DNA of 64,000 bases from Lunularia cruciata (taxonomy: Eukaryota; Streptophyta; Marchantiopsida; Lunulariales; Lunulariaceae). Positions within the stretch are counted from its first letter, which is position 1. Each line of letters starts with the position of its first letter. Shown piece after piece: positions 54,639-64,000 of this stretch. The notes beneath the pieces were generated by a model. The model saw only the letters and a list, made by a program, of their open reading frames with translations, ran no database searches and was not told the DNA's origin. Where the stretch lies: contig OX419761.1 of assembly GCA_948567375.1 (NCBI GenBank), forward strand, positions 622,501-686,500. Direction: 5' to 3'. Both the position numbers and the translations under genes were made by a program.

Positions 54639-56163
54639 TATTGCAACAATAGTTGAGTCATATGATGTGCTAGTTGGGAGAGTAGTGTTGTATCCCATGG
54701 GTTTCAATATTGATTATTGCGAGGAGACAGCCTCCTATAGACCAGGTTGGCAATCTTGTGAGGGACGGGTATGTTGTCTACCAGTATGCTTTAGTATTGG
54801 TAGTCTTGGCTCACTATTCTCCGGGACCATGGCAACATCAATTTAAGCTTTCAATTGTGTAGTTACTTGGCTTGGTGACTTCTTGGAGGGGAATGCCCAT
54901 GCAAAGGATACTCTAGTACCAAAGGAGATCACTCAGATTTGGAGTATGAGTGGATTGTTCCATCCACCTTGGATGTTCCATTGTGGAGTTCAGAGGAGGC
55001 ATTGCAGCAACATGCAGATCAATTGGCGCAATAGGCTTGGAGTGGAGCCTTTGTACCATCAGGAGATGAGTTTGAGCATGAGCCTCCAGAGTTGATTACT
55101 TTGACACCTCTAGATAACACTCATTACTTGGTAGTATCCTGTAGAGGGGAAATGCCTATTGGAGTTGTTCGATGGGATTAGCACCGGACTAGCTGTGATA
55201 TTACAGGTGGGTATACAAGTACAAAGGTACTTGTATGTAGAGAAAGATGAGACTGCTAGGCAAGTCTCTCTACATCATGTGGCACACTTGGCCAACCGGT
55301 ATCTTGAGTTATTACTGATGTCAACCATCAAAGGTTACCAAAAGGCCCTACCAGCAGACATTTCCTTACTAGGGCGTATAATCCGGAGAAACATGGGCCT
55401 ATTCACTTGGTGATTTTTGGATGGCCATGTTAGGGACATACACGTGCTCGCCGAGGTTTGAGTCTTCAAGATCCTCATTTTGGTGTGTTTTGGGAGACGT
55501 TATGGATACTACTACATCTCTAGGTTCATCAATCCATTTCTCCAGCTTACTTTTTGGAGAACGTTCCTTTGATGGTGATTCTTGCACCATAGTGGTGGTG
55601 AGTACACATCAGGTCCATTCTTAGATGGGACTTGCTATACTTTTGGATGCAGCCAGAGTGGGATCATGGGCTCATCATCCACATCTTTGGTGGACAAACC
55701 TCTTACCCAAAGAGGTTTTACAACGTGCATATGATGGGATTCAACGATTAGACCACATCCTTGCCGATTACATCTTGGATGTAGAGCATCAGTCTAAGAT
55801 GGTGGTAGTGGCTGAAAGATCACCTATGGTAGTGGTGAACCTAGTTGGACAGCCTAGAGCTAATTTTCCCACACTTATGAGTTTCCCAAGCTCTCATCCT
55901 TTTCAAGAGGGAGGACCTAGACTTGTTTGGGACTCACAATAACAACAATTGGTGGTGCCCAACACCGATGACAGAGAGCGAGAGCAGGTGATAGGTTTTT
56001 GCACTGGTATTACCATTGTTCTAGCAGTGTCAGAGGCATCCAAGCATCAGGTGTTAGGTCAAGCTATGGACCTAAACTATTTGACTTGGATTGTGAGCCT
56101 TGGTTTGGTAGAGCAACGTAGGATGCGCTTGATAGGCATCACCACTCAAACACTTGTGAGCCC
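54639..56163 (+). pseudogene. Copy 2 protease end and DNMT3-like methyltransferase
   Basis: It resumes copy 2 after S3: YDVLVGRVVLYPMGF, then motif I ELFDGISTGLA (about 55160), closer to the LFDGIATG of DNMT3 than copy 1's LFGG. Motif IV has become GWPC followed by TAG (Gln codon CAG to TAG, about 55432). LENVPLM (about 55555) is followed by a one-base deletion. HHPHLWWTNLLP is at about 55675, and the C-terminal GFCTGITIV and VLGQAMDLN motifs at about 55995-56080. The frame reads CAA where copy 1 has the TGA at 23032. Dead copy, but it confirms the domain order independently. Confidence 0.88.
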
Positions 56164-56236
56164 TAGTTGACACAACCAGAGAAGAAGAAATTGTTGAAGA
56201 AGACCCCAATTTGAACTTGACAAATTGGAACCCGTG
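56164..56236 (+). pseudogene. E3 gag N-terminal fragment left of S6
   Basis: This 73-bp piece encodes Glu-rich sequence (REEEIVEEDPN, then LNLTNWNP) and lies between the broken end of copy 2 and S6. Reading across S6, it joins SWTDNTASIPS at 58157, so S6 inserted into the gag N-terminal region of E3. The 5' LTR and primer site of E3 are missing. Confidence 0.55.
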
Positions 56237-58156
56237 TGTGACAACCCGGCAAATATCACTTTTGCGGTAATCGGGTCAGTAAAGTTTGTTCCCGTAGAGA
56301 TACTACCCAGAATTGGTCGAATACAAAGTCAAAAGTCACAATTGCAGTTCTTCTTGATGGCTTCTTTAATCTCTCAGGTAGAAACTACACCCAGAAGAGA
56401 GTAACAAGCTCACAATCTTGACAACTTGTCATGAATACACACATATAATCACATCATAGTAAATTCTGTCCAAACAACTCTTGATTGTGATGATTCAGAT
56501 TCTCCCAAAGACGGCACTTCACTGCAAAGACCGATTTTACCTCGGAATTGTGTTCCACCCCTCCACTGAAGGCACAACTTCCTCGATCAAAATTGCTTCA
56601 CATCAACTTCGTGCTGCAATCACAAATGCAGAATACTACCAACACTACAATTCCTCTTAGATCTGTCAAGGCGTTGCTCCAATGCACTTCACTCAGGATC
56701 AAACACACAGAATGAAGATCAAGGTTGCAGATTCCAACATCCACAGACACATTGACTTGCTCTTCGGAATTCTTCACACATTTACAAACATAAACACAAA
56801 ATTGACAATCGGAATTAAGCTTAAGCGACAAGTACTGAGAACAGCACTTTGCTTTATCTATCTTCAGAAATTTGAATACTGAATAACATCATACTGCAAA
56901 TGCTCCACTTAAATACTAAAGCAAATGGCAGATTTGCCTACCTATGCACCGCTTCCTAACATCTTTTCCTACCTACAAATCCTAAGTGACAATCTATCTC
57001 TTTATATCTGACTCTTCTTATTTCAAAATCAACTTTTATTCTGATCCGATGACTACCTCATCATCGGCTTCCAAACCCGATGATCTTCCTAGTACTTCAC
57101 CTTCTTTGGGTATGACTGATTATACCAATTCCTTTACTAATTCTACGACTTCTACACTAGGAACTACAATTGAGCTCAGGAGTGACTTATCTAACGCTCT
57201 ATATCTTGACCCACTCTTCTCTAATGTGTCAATTAGCAAGTCCGATGACACCTGAATTCCTACTTCTGCAACATTGGGTCTAATTACAATCAATTCTTTT
57301 GCTAATTCTACTATATTCTCATCACAAATTTTAATTGAAAGCATGGGTACACTTTCTATGCCTTCAATTTATAACCCACTTTCCCTAATCACTCATGTTA
57401 CTGACCTGAAGACACTTACAATCTGATCTTGCACTTTGGGTTTATTCACTACTGCTACTTCTCCTTCAATTCTTGTTCCATCTTCAATCAGAACTGAAAT
57501 TGATGTCATGGGTATCCTAGCTATCTATTCTTTCTCTATTCTAATTCTCTCTAATGCCTCTGGCAAAATTCCCGAAGTCATCTTTGTTGCACTCCAAGGT
57601 CCGACTATCTCAGATACACTCATCTTCGTCTTGAGTCGAAGAAGCTTCTAACTCGAAGTTGTGTAAACCCAAAGTCCAACATCCAAAGACCAAAGTCTGA
57701 AGTCCAAAGTCTGAAGTCCGAAGATGCCAAAGTCTGAAGTCTCCAGTCCGAAGTCCGGAGATGCCAACCCGAAGACACTAAACTACTTTGTATAGTTATT
57801 CCCAAAACTTCAAATACTTGTAACTTCTTCAACATACCTCCAAACTTTAAGATTTTGGTGGCAACAAAAAGCTCTAAACGAGACGCTTCCAACGAGATAT
57901 AGCACGCTTAATTTGGACTTGTGAACATTGAGATATAGCCCCCGCAAGAATCTCGACCTGTAACTTCCATTCCTCCTTCGGGTTTGCACTCTTTCAATCT
58001 TGGCTGAGTCCGTCTTCATCGGACACAAAATAGACTTCTTCGGGCCTGATCAAAATACAAATTTCCTCTCATTTCTTATCCATTTGGTTTCAATTTGGTT
58101 TCAGCAAGGCACTTCTTCTTCAAAACTCGTCTAAAATGAAAAATGTGGGTACCACA
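56237..58156 (-). mobile_element. S6: short solo LTR (subfamily 3, 1.92 kb)
   Basis: On the minus strand it starts TGTGGTACCCACATTTTTC (58156) and ends GGGTTGTCACA (56237). It is collinear with S5 from end to end, including the C-terminal module (57120-57344) and the CTTCGG repeat cluster (57658-57780). The flanks CCGTG and TCATG could be a TSD changed by two transitions. Confidence 0.82.
57120..57651 (-). pseudogene. Coding remnant in S6 (C-terminal module of the LTR ORF)
   Basis: The minus-strand frame 57344-57120 includes VGIQVSSDLLIDTLEKSGS, the C-terminal module found in all giant LTRs. Upstream sequence corresponds to S5 with stops. It shows that the short LTRs derive from or share ancestry with subfamily 2. 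Confidence 0.55.
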
Positions 58157-59680
58157 TCATGGACAGACAACACGGCGTCCATACCAAGTAGCTCTTTGGT
58201 TCCCTTAAGTTCAAACTTACCACAACCAAATCCACCGCACCGAACAATGTCTTCATTACCCGTAACCCGACATGCTTATCAGAAGTATAAAGGTACAGAG
58301 CAAGACAAAGATCCTGACGAATTCATCGAGGAATTCAAAGTCATTTCCTTTGCCAACAAGGAACATGACTCCGCGGATTGACTGCGGATTTTTCCAAGTC
58401 TGCTCCGAAAGAAGGCTCGGAGCTGGTATACTCATGTAACGCAGAAAGGATTCACACCAGCAGACTGTGCAGACTTACAAAATGGCTTCTTGGAACGATT
58501 TTAGGAAGTGGATTATGATATAAGTGTCTTTGCTACACTTAATGATTTGGATCGAGGAAAGAAGGAAAAATTGAGAGATTACTCTGAGCGGTTCATGGCC
58601 TTATTGAACCGAGTCCTGAAACAATCCGGTGTGGTGGGTTATTCCGATGCCCAAGCCATTACCTGGTTTCTTGGCGGGCTTTCACCAGAGATTTGAATCT
58701 TTGCCAGGGAGAGTAATGTAACGTCCCTGGACAAAGTCCTCAAACATGTTGCCCGATATGAGGCGGCTCATTCTAACTCGTCTAGTAACCAAAGAAATCG
58801 TGAGAAGAAGGGCAAGAAGCCAAGATGACGAGCTTCTCATAGCACTTCTCCTTCTTCGGAGGAATCTTCCACATCCTCTAGTTCTTCTTTGGAATCTGAC
58901 GAAGAACCCAAGCCGAGAAAAATATGAAGACGTGGAGGAAAGAAGCCAACAACACCGCCAGTAAAGAATGTATCTAAGGTGGATCAGAAGTTGGAAACTC
59001 TTATTAAAGAGTTCACAAATTTCAAGATCTAGATGATTGGGGCAAAGGACCGAAGAAAACCCCTATCATTTGGGCGACCAAATGTATGGTGCATTGCGTG
59101 TGGTAAATCCGGCCACGCTAAAACAGAATGTTTAACTCGCATGGCATTTCCAGTGCAACAAATTGATTGGGTTCCTGGATGGGAACAAGGCAAAGAAGAA
59201 GAGACAATATACCAAAACCAAGAAATATAGCCTCCATCAAGCCCATCATATCAAGGTCCTAGGTTTGGACCACGGAAATATAATCCTACTGCTCCCCCAT
59301 GAAGACCCCCAATGGGTGGTCAAAATAGACCTCAAAATGTTGCATCGGGTGCTTGTTACAATTGTGGCTTGATGGGACATTGGTCTCTAAATTTCCCGGA
59401 GCCAAGACGACAAATTGGGTACGTACTCCTTTGTGGGAATTGTAAAGGATCGAGACACACAAGAAATCAGTGCCCGCAACCACCCAATCCAAAGCCCCTT
59501 GTCAAGTATGTTCAGACTCCCGCCGAGCGTGCTGCGCTCCAGGCAAAGAGGGACACTAATGTCAATTGTATCACACTTGAGGAAGAGAGGCCTCAAGAAG
59601 GGAGTCCAGCTTCAGAAGGGGATTGGCCGGACCTCAAAATTTTGAAGGTAGAAACTCGCACGGAGAGGAAGAATTGAGCT
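58157..59680 (+). pseudogene. E3 Gag with zinc knuckles
   Basis: Gag region of a plant Ty3 element; the first clear ATG is 58247 (MSSLPVTRHAYQKYKG). The capsid-like part has DPDEFIEEFKVISF, LRKKARSWYTHV, FLERF and YSERFMALLNRVL, then DAQAITWFLGGLSPEI. Zinc knuckles: CIACGKSGHAKTEC (about 59090-59130), CYNCGLMGHWSLNF (last Cys lost, about 59356) and CGNCKGSRHTRNQC (about 59434-59475). Stops at 58379, 58502 and 58694 and frameshifts near 58820-59040 and 59230-59300 make it non-functional. Confidence 0.88.
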
Positions 59681-59695
59681 TCCAAAGAAGCAAGT

Positions 59696-60800
59696 ATGGT
59701 ATCTTCTTCCTCACGGAAAATTAAGAGACTGCGACCAAAAGCTATCCTTTTTGCGGAGGAAAAGGTCCTAGCAAAAGCTAAAGCAAAAGCCTTGCAAAAA
59801 GAAATTAAGGAAGCAGTACTATGCACGCGGGAGATGAGTGTAGAGGAAAATACAAAGACACAACCTCCCACATGTCCGGTGGATATCAGGTCTGAAGTAA
59901 AAGACTTGATCCAAGCCAAAGTTGGTCAACTTGATGATCATTGGGTCAAGCACCTACGCACTCCGGTTACCATCCTCAAGCATCCCGAAGTTCACTTTGA
60001 ACAGGCAAACAATTTAGAACCAAAGCCAAAGACGAAGCAGGTGAAATTGGGGGGAAGTTCCACAGTATGATATTGTGGCAGATATGGCGTCTACAAGCGC
60101 GAATGTCACATTTAAACAATCATGGGAGGACAATAAGCTTTATAAAAAGCAGCTAAGTTCACCCCTCAAGAAAGTAAGGGCGATGACCAAGAAAGACTTG
60201 CCTGCAATTTATCGTATTGAACAGGAAGATTTGGGATCTCCCGAGGTGGATGCAAAGATAGCAGGCTGTATGATTACATCCATACCCATTGATTTGGGGT
60301 TGGGTGTGAATGTCATGATAGAAGATACTGCACATCGATTGGGGTACACAACGTTTGAACCAACACCCCGAATACTGAAGTTTGCGGATCAAACCAGGAG
60401 ACGGCCCTTGGGCATGTTGTCGAATATCACCATGATTATAGGAGGGGTGCCCTTCAAATTAAATTACATTGTGTTACAACTAGTAACTAAAATTGGCCAC
60501 CCGCTCTTGATCGGGAGACCTTGGTTGTACAGTGCCTAGGTCATGGTGGATTGGCACCAACAAAAATTACAATTTAAAGACATCTCGTCTAAAGAACAAA
60601 AGCTGGTAACGGTGAGTTGGACAAAGGTTCCTCATCTAGGAGAAACTACTGTGTCAGAAGACGAGGATGAATCCAAAGATTCATTGTCTTCATCTTTTGG
60701 GGACTCCGAAGATGATGTCCAAGTTAATTATTTGGAATGCTATGAGGTAGAGGTTGAGATGAAGACCTATATGACATTGCCTTGGGTGAACAAGACCTAG
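59696..60800 (+). pseudogene. E3 linker and retropepsin
   Basis: A Lys/Ala-rich helix (EEKVLAKAKAKALQKEIKEA) leads to the protease at 60075-60539. Its active site reads IPIDLGLGVNVM, so Asp-Leu-Gly stands for the usual Asp-Ser/Thr-Gly. The flap-side motif HPLLIGRPWLYSA matches plant Ty3 proteases (ILGRPWL). Stop codons at 60068 and 60538 break the frame. Confidence 0.82.
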
Positions 60801-61660
60801 AGGAAGGGAGTTTGACAGCAATACGTCTCGGATTGAGCCGAGTAAGTCACGTAGAAGGTGTCATTAACCCCGATAACTATCAAGATGTGGTCTTGACTGA
60901 AGAAAAGATTTTGAAGATTTCAAAGATAGCCACCGCAGAGGAGTTGGCAGGATACACTACCCTATTTATAGAGTTCCAGGATGTATTTGCCTGGTCTATT
61001 GATCAAATGCCGGGAATTCCACGAGAATTTGGAGAGCACCGGATTGATCTGGTCGAAGGTGCAGTTCCGGTTTGGCAAAGATAATACCGCCTGAACTTGA
61101 AGTACTCCCTCTTGGTAAAAGACAAAATTGATAAGTACTTAGGGGCCAGAATAATTTTCCCTATTCTAAGCAGTGAGTGGGTTTCTCCCATTGTCATCGT
61201 TCCAAAGAAGAAGACAGGGAAAATTCAAGCGCGCCAAGATTTTTGCAAATTGAATGCAGTCACCCAAAAGGACCATCATCCTTTACCATTTATAGATAAA
61301 ATTCTGGACCAAGTAGCTGGTCATCCATGTTATAGTTTTCTCAATGGATTTTCAGGGTACAATCAAGTATCCATTTGAGAAGAAGACAAGGATAAAACCA
61401 CATTCACAACCGATTGGGGCACTTTTGCTTACAATCAAATGCCCTTTGGGTTGTGTAATGCTCCTGCTACTTTCCAATGGATGATGAACTCAATATTCAA
61501 AGATTTTCTGCATAAATTTATGGAAGTCTTCATTGATGATTTTTTTGTGTTTGGGCAAAGAGAGGTACATTTAGATTATCTGCGCCAAACTTTTGAAAGG
61601 TGTCGTTTTGCCGGCTTGTCAAGAAGCATTTCCCGGAGAAATGCTTCTTTGTAATGAAGG
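60801..61660 (+). pseudogene. E3 reverse transcriptase
   Basis: RT motifs in order: EEFQDVFAWS-like VFAWSIDQMPGIP (about 60985), WVSPIVIVPKKKTGK (about 61180), FCKLNAV, FLNGFSGYNQVSI then TGA at 61376, FGLCNAPATFQWMMNSIF, and the catalytic VFIDDFFVFG at about 61526-61550. The VFxDDF form and the surrounding sequence are like Athila-type plant elements. TAA at 61081 and TGA at 61376 interrupt it. Confidence 0.9.
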
Positions 61661-62396
61661 AGGGAATTCTTCAGGGGCATCGGGTGTCAAACCAAGGTAT
61701 TGAAGTGGATGTCGAGAAGGTTAAAGTAATTGCAGCTTTGGAATCCCCAAAGAACATCCGAGAGCTGAGAGCCTTCTTAGGACATGTTGGATACTACAGA
61801 CGCTTTGTGTCAAATTATGCAGTGCTTGTTGCACCACTTACCAAGCTTTTGAAGAAATCCAAAGATTATATATAGGAAGCAAATCAAGAAGAAGCTTTCC
61901 AGGTGTTGAAGAAGAAACTGGTTGAAGCACCAGTCATGAGGGCCCCAAATTGGGACGTCCCTTTTCATGTATATGTGGACACTTTGTCTATGGCCATCAC
62001 AGTTGTCTTAAGTCAGAAGGACGAGAAGAAAAAGGACTACCCGGTGTATTATGCCAGCCAACAACTTTCAGTATCTGAAAAGAACTATTCAATGACTGAA
62101 AGAGAAGCACGCGTAATGGTGTATGCCTGCAAGAAATTTTGCCAAAATTTGGGATACAAATTCATCTTCTATGTAGACCATTATGCACTACAACACTTGG
62201 TCAAGAAGGCAGATTTTTCCGGGTGAATTGCACCATGGATCTTGTTGTTACAAGAATTCACATACACTGTACAAGTAAGGAAAGGAGCTTCGCATTCAAA
62301 TGCGGACTTCTTATCCAGGTTAGAAACTCAAGACCAAGATTTGGAAATTGATGATCGGTTTCCTTATGAAGAGCTATATCATTTAATGGTTGTTTG
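61661..62396 (+). pseudogene. E3 RT connection and RNase H
   Basis: The segment LRAFLGHVGYYRRFV (about 61765) ends RT. RNase H catalytic acids are Asp in VYVDTLSMA (about 61970), Glu in TEREARVM (about 62098), Asp in FYVDHYALQH (about 62170) and Asp in NADFLSRLE (about 62300). Stops at 61873 (TAG), 62224 (TGA, where E1 has CAA) and 62396 (TGA) break the frame. Confidence 0.9.
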
Positions 62397-63711
62397 AAGT
62401 ACGCTGTATGCGGCAAATATCACTATTTTCATACGTTCCATTGTCCTGAGAGGCTGGACCCGGACCAACGGGCAGTCTTTCTTTGGAAAATGGGACCGTA
62501 CCAATTGAAACACAACATTTTGTTTAAAATGGGCAAAGATGAAGTACTTCTGAGATGTTTGGAAGCATACAAAGTAGGGGGAGTCATTGAATCCTTACAC
62601 TTAGAAGCATTGGGGGGACACTATGCCCTGCAAAATATGGTAAAGAAAATTCTTTCGGCAGGGTATTGGTGGCCTACGATGTATAAAGATACTCATGCCC
62701 ATATCCGGAGCTGTGATGCTTGTCAAAGAACAGGGAAACCGACGGTGACTTCCCAGTGGCCTTTGAAACCAATTTTGCCTCTGGCCCCATTTGAGAAATG
62801 GGGTATTGATTTTGTGGGACCTATTCAACCAGTAACCCACGTCACAAGGAAGAGGTACATCTTAGTATGTACCGACTATGCCACCAAGATGGTGGAAGCA
62901 GAGGCAACACGAAGAGATGATGCAGAGATAGTAGCAGAATTTTTCTTCCAAAACATCATTTCCCATTATGGGTGTCCTCTGGAATTGGTCAATGATCGGG
63001 GAACTCATTTTTTGAACTCGATGGTGGAAGCATTAACCAAATACTTCCAAATTAAACATCAAAAGACCACGCCTTACAACCTAAAAGTGAATGGACTCAC
63101 GGAGAAAGCCAATGGATTGCTATGTAAAATTTTGAATAAGGTGACAGTCAATTATGCCTATGACTGGGATACAAAGTTACCTACAGCGTTGTGGGCATAT
63201 CGAACAACTGAAAAGATAACTACCAAGCAAACTCCTTATTTCCTGACATACGGATTGCATCCTATATTACCAGTTGAGTTTGAAGTACCAACATATAGAA
63301 TACTTTGTGAAGAACATTTGTCGGAGGAAGAAAGCCAAGATCTTTGGATCCCATCAATTGATGTGGTTGGAAGAGAAAAGGGACGATGCAATGCAAACTA
63401 CAAAGGAAATTCAAGAACAACGAAAGGTTTTGCACAATAAAAGAATCAAACCTGTGGCTGTTCAAGAGGGAGACTTAGTATTATTATATGATAATCACTG
63501 CATATTTTTTCCAGGAAAATTACATCTGAGGTGGATGGGACCATATCGTGTGATGCACATCTATATTAATGGTTCTATTCAACTTGCAGACCTGGATGGC
63601 AATCCTTTTGCAACTCGCGTCAACGGTTGGAGGGTTAAAAAATATTGGACCTCAAACTTGACTTTGTATAAAAACCTGGTTGTTGGTGTTCGCGGGGATG
63701 CTCACATTTGA
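62397..63711 (+). pseudogene. E3 integrase, nearly intact
   Basis: The frame is open over 348 codons (62394-63440), then continues in another frame to TGA at 63709. The zinc region is GGHYALQN to SCDACQRTGKP. The DDE residues are Asp in WGIDFVGP (about 62805), Asp in NDRGTHF (about 62992) and Glu in LTEKANG (about 63098). The C-terminal segment has LRWMGPYRVMH (63525) and FATRVNGWRV. A single frameshift near 63345 is the main lesion. There is no chromodomain or PHD finger, unlike the other two families. Confidence 0.92.
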
Positions 63712-63722
63712 GGGAGGGGGTA
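63708..63722 (+). other. Polypurine tract of E3
   Basis: TTGAGGGAGGGGGTA lies directly before the LTR start TGTGGTACCCACA, as in E1 and E2. Confidence 0.85.
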
Positions 63723-64000
63723 TGTGGTACCCACATTTTTTTTCTATGTTTAGTTGTGTTTAAGAGAAGAAGCAAGCACTGAAAGTCAAAATTGCAAACG
63801 AAGAATGGACGAAACTAACTTCGGAGGAAATCCAAAGAAGATGACATCGGATCCGATGATGGAGGTACTCGGAAGAGGAGTACGCCGGACATCACCGTCT
63901 TCAGGTTGGAAGGCGGAGGAGAGACGAAGACCGTTTAACAACCTTGGTACATGGCAAGAAAGTACATTTCAAGAAACGGCGGGGGCAGAAGAAGCATGTC
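63723..64000 (+). mobile_element. E3 3' LTR, start only (subfamily 2), runs off the window
   Basis: It begins TGTGGTACCCACATTTTT and matches the first about 280 bp of S1 (33105 downward on the minus strand), for example the ATGATGGAGGTACTCGGAAG stretch near 63856. This ties the subfamily 2 LTRs directly to an adjacent gag-pol and polypurine tract. Confidence 0.88.

Larger units (their letters stand above)
46777..56163 (+). mobile_element. DNMT-family copy 2, interrupted by solo LTR S3
   Basis: It starts TGTCACGCCATTTG (46777) like copy 1, runs through leader and gag (48427-50847), is interrupted by S3 (50848-54638), continues through protease end and methyltransferase (54639 on), and is cut at 56163, where E3 gag sequence begins. 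It is much more decayed than copy 1, mostly by C-to-T and G-to-A changes. Confidence 0.88.

Noticed and set aside
1-64000. Bacterial or organelle origin
   Set aside because: There are no operons, ribosome-binding sites, rRNA, tRNA or organelle genes; content is plant-type LTR retrotransposons with TSDs and an iMet primer site.

Overview
The window is nuclear DNA from a plant with a large, repeat-choked genome. I see no host gene, rRNA or tRNA. Almost everything between 1 and 39.7 kb and between 45.1 and 64 kb belongs to nested LTR retrotransposons of the Ty3/gypsy type. The evidence is plant-type gag-pol sequences, an initiator-Met tRNA primer site, a chromodomain integrase, polypurine tracts and 5-bp target-site duplications (TSDs). 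A seed-free land plant such as a fern, or a gymnosperm, would fit. That assignment is a guess from element style, not from a marker gene.

Three element families dominate. (1) The 'giant-LTR' family has plant Ty3 gag-pol internal regions (1-1673, 7294-7618, 58157-63711). Its LTRs are about 3.8 kb, start TGTGGTGCCCACA or TGTGGTACCCACA, end GTTGTCACA, and carry an ORF of about 860 codons behind a TATA box. These LTRs occur attached to elements (1674-3681, 4830-7293, 7631-17257, 63723-end) and as solo LTRs (25620-33105, 27166-30919, 33324-37085, 50848-54638). Two short 1.9-kb derivatives lie at 37752-39693 and 56237-58156. (2) The 'DNMT' family is Ty3-like, with a polyprotein ordered Gag, zinc knuckles, protease, DNMT3-like cytosine-5 DNA methyltransferase, stop codon, RT, integrase, PHD finger. 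Four copies are present: copy 3 (3702-4829 plus 17258-17574), copy 1 (17575-25619 plus 33106-33206), copy 4 (minus strand, about 45145-46776) and copy 2 (46777-56163). (3) One nearly complete 6.05-kb chromovirus lies at 9067-15118 on the minus strand, with LTRs, iMet primer site, polypurine tract, chromodomain and TSD CTGTA.

Layout: E1 pol tail and 3' LTR (1-3681); copy 3 of the DNMT family, split by element E2 (4830-17257, TSD GTTGC), whose 3' LTR is itself split by the chromovirus; copy 1 (17575-25619), with a 1253-codon open frame holding all main methyltransferase motifs; its 3' LTR is split by a solo LTR that contains a second solo LTR (25620-33105); another solo LTR (33324-37085); a short LTR (37752-39693); about 5.4 kb of AT-rich sequence with little recognisable content (39694-45140); reversed copy 4; copy 2, interrupted by a solo LTR (TSD TATTG); and E3 gag-pol with the start of its 3' LTR (56164-64000).

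The most striking content is the DNMT family. It joins a chromatin 'writer' (cytosine methyltransferase) and a 'reader' (PHD finger) in one retroelement, probably with a readthrough-type stop (UAG CAG CCA) between methyltransferase and RT. The second is the giant-LTR family, whose LTR ORF would be the first ORF of the genomic RNA. Most lesions in older copies are C-to-T or G-to-A changes, as expected for decay of methylated cytosines. No element in the window looks fully competent.
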